Source of the DNA: Neodiprion pinetum
Lineage: Eukaryota; Arthropoda; Insecta; Hymenoptera; Diprionidae
DNA length: 64,000 nt
Direction of reading: 5' to 3'
NCBI RefSeq assembly: GCF_021155775.2
Contig: NC_060234.1
Span: 8,876,283-8,940,282, forward strand
This document shows positions 62,130 through 64,000 of this stretch, piece by piece; the first letter of the stretch is position 1; each line of letters begins with the position of its first letter. A program made the translations under genes and the position numbers. Under the pieces are notes generated by a model. The model made no database searches. It had not been told where the DNA came from and worked only from the letters and a program-made list of their open reading frames with translations.

Positions 62130-64000
62130 AATCTGTAATTCATTACAAAATCACGACAAGTATGTGGTTCAAGTAGCATGCCGATCTATCAAATTAGAAT
62201 TTTACGCTTGTATGTTCGTAGTGCTCCTGTTCATTTTCAGAACTACCGTTACTCATCATACGGGCACGGTTGCTTACACTATCACATGTAATTGTTCATA
62301 ACGAATTTATTAGGGAAGGAAAGATATTGTATCCAGAAAATGTATTCAAAACAATTTGCTCATTTTACTGGCACTCTGAGATTCCCTGAATGATCAAATG
62401 CATAAAGATCTACACAACCAATATTTTTTTTGTTTGCAACACTGGTTTTATTTATTATTTTGGTGCGCAAAAACCATAATTTTCGGATTAGCATTGAATG
62501 TGTCTTTTAATCGGGGATCCTTCTCATGGGTATCGTCGTATTCGACCTAAGATTCTCCTCGACGTCTCGAAATCGCCGTGTAATGGCCTACGAGCCTGCT
62601 CTTCTTTCCGTCATCGGACGTACGCGTTCGTATTTCTGGGCCCTTGTAATGAACAAGACCCACCAGTTTGTCAATCTCCAATCGTGATGATACAGGGTTT
62701 ACAAACCGTTTGGGTATTTGGCCAAGCTTTATTGGCCAATCGTCATTTTCGAAACCACATACTTCGAATAATACAAGCTCATCTGCAATTGGACATAACG
62801 TATAACATCAATATTGGAATGGTTTAGAAAAAATGGATTCAATCAATCAACGTGAATCCCACAACATAAAACATATTTCAGAATATGTACACCAGTATAT
62901 CAAGTATATTATTCATAGATACGAAATTAAACTAGGTTAAAATGAGTATTAATAATGTTAAATCACGTGTTCATAGATACCAGACAATTCTTACATCGTG
63001 AAATAACGATTAATTTTTTGAGGCTGAAGTTACAAACGTTAGGGTAATTGAACCTCAGGAAAAAATCATCATGGCCTTCGAAAATATGAGATATAACACT
63101 GTTCTTTGAATCCCATTTTTCGTGTACTTGGACGAAAAAAAAATTGTCTGCATCACGAGCGTGATGATTTACAACCTTGTGCGATCATGCCGAGCGCTCG
63201 TGCCCACTCCGCTGAACTATTATGCGGCTGATTGCACTCGGGTGTAAATCTTCACTCTTAATGCAAAAACCACTATCATTCCTTCTAGTAGTAGAAAATC
63301 AAAGTAAAAGGGGTACACTAGACGATTTCGACGTTCTCGTATCGTATATCTCTCAACATCCAAGTCCACGTGTCTCAAACGCGAAAAATGGCCCAACAGT
63401 CCCATTGTATACGCAATTCTGAAGAAAAAATCATTTCGATACATTTTTATTTGACACAGAAATAAAGACATACCACGGATTGAATGGATTCTACGAAATA
63501 GTATATTACGAAATAGTAAATTCGTAGAATTCATGCAATTTGTTTATTGCTGCGGCAAATGAAAATGCATTGAACTGTTTTTCGTTCGAATTTGCGTATA
63601 GAATGGGTCCGTTCAGCCCATTGTTCCGTTTGCGATACGTAAACTTCGATATTTGAAGATGTATACATTAACGTCGAAATCTAACAGGCCACCTTCTAGA
63701 ATGGGTATCCTTACAACAACTGTTGAGGTATTGTGGGAATCACAAAAAAATAATATAACATGAGTAACTATTCTGCGCGATTTGAGTTGTCAGTTATACT
63801 TCTCACTGCGTTTTGTGGCGATTAAGCGCAAAATCAGTTTGCTTGGTTCATTATATTTTTCTAATAAAATGAGGCTTTAGCACGAATTGTTGTTGAGCCG
63901 ATCATATTATCGTCATAGTTACAAGGAAGTATAGGAAGAATGAGCATAATCGAAAAGAGCAATAACAGATTCTAAATTTTCTGGCCCCAGTTGGACGAAA
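62130..64000. other. No feature recognised
   Basis: AT-rich sequence with only short frames of no recognisable content (the longest is 109 codons at 62498-62827). It may be ordinary intergenic DNA. Confidence 0.4.

Noticed and set aside
62498..62827. 109-codon plus-strand frame
   Set aside because: No domain, no neighbour context, and a length compatible with chance.

Overview
The window looks like the repeat-rich genome of an arthropod, most likely an insect. Nearly all recognisable coding sequence belongs to mobile elements: Gypsy/Ty3-type LTR elements, a hAT DNA transposon and jockey-like non-LTR elements. There are no operons or bacterial signals. I cannot name the species. An insect, perhaps a hymenopteran, is an inference from the element mix only.

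Bases 1-36195 are a head-to-tail array of one endogenous-retrovirus-like element on the minus strand, with a period of exactly 12,049 bp. Each unit is one 2,238-bp LTR plus a 9,811-bp internal region, and adjacent units share a single LTR (LTR-internal-LTR-internal-LTR-internal-LTR). The copies look identical, and all large reading frames are intact. In element order the unit holds: an LTR with its own 130-codon gene; a tRNA-Leu-type primer binding site; gag (770 aa, three CCHC knuckles); pol in the +1 frame (protease, RT, RNase H, a TARG1/OARD1-like macrodomain, an acidic linker, integrase); two small frames; an envelope gene resembling chuvirus-type glycoproteins; a polypurine tract; and the next LTR.

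The two most interesting features are the ADP-ribosyl-hydrolase-type macrodomain between RNase H and integrase, and the LTR-encoded basic/acidic protein. The diverged LTR at the right edge of the array retains the same 130-codon frame. Over the informative part of that frame synonymous differences outnumber amino-acid changes, which is a signature of selection on a real protein. The element may therefore be a complex retrovirus-like element with accessory functions.

Bases 35890-41719 are the right-hand LTR. Its first 306 bp are identical to the array, then it switches abruptly to a sequence about 20-25% diverged. It carries a 3,657-bp hAT transposon with terminal inverted repeats and a perfect 8-bp target duplication; the transposase is broken. 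This LTR abuts a jockey-like RT pseudogene.

Bases 41720-44722 hold tandem, 5'-truncated non-LTR element fragments separated by a G/T-rich, G-quadruplex-prone minisatellite. Bases 45672-47360 hold a broken Gypsy integrase with a CCHC motif frame beyond it (minus strand). Bases about 49595-56640 hold a second, heavily mutated Gypsy element on the plus strand (tRNA-Lys-type primer site, repeat-rich leader, gag, protease, RT, integrase). Bases 57000-62120 contain satellites and relics of at least three unidentified protein families, one present twice. I see nothing convincing in 62130-64000.
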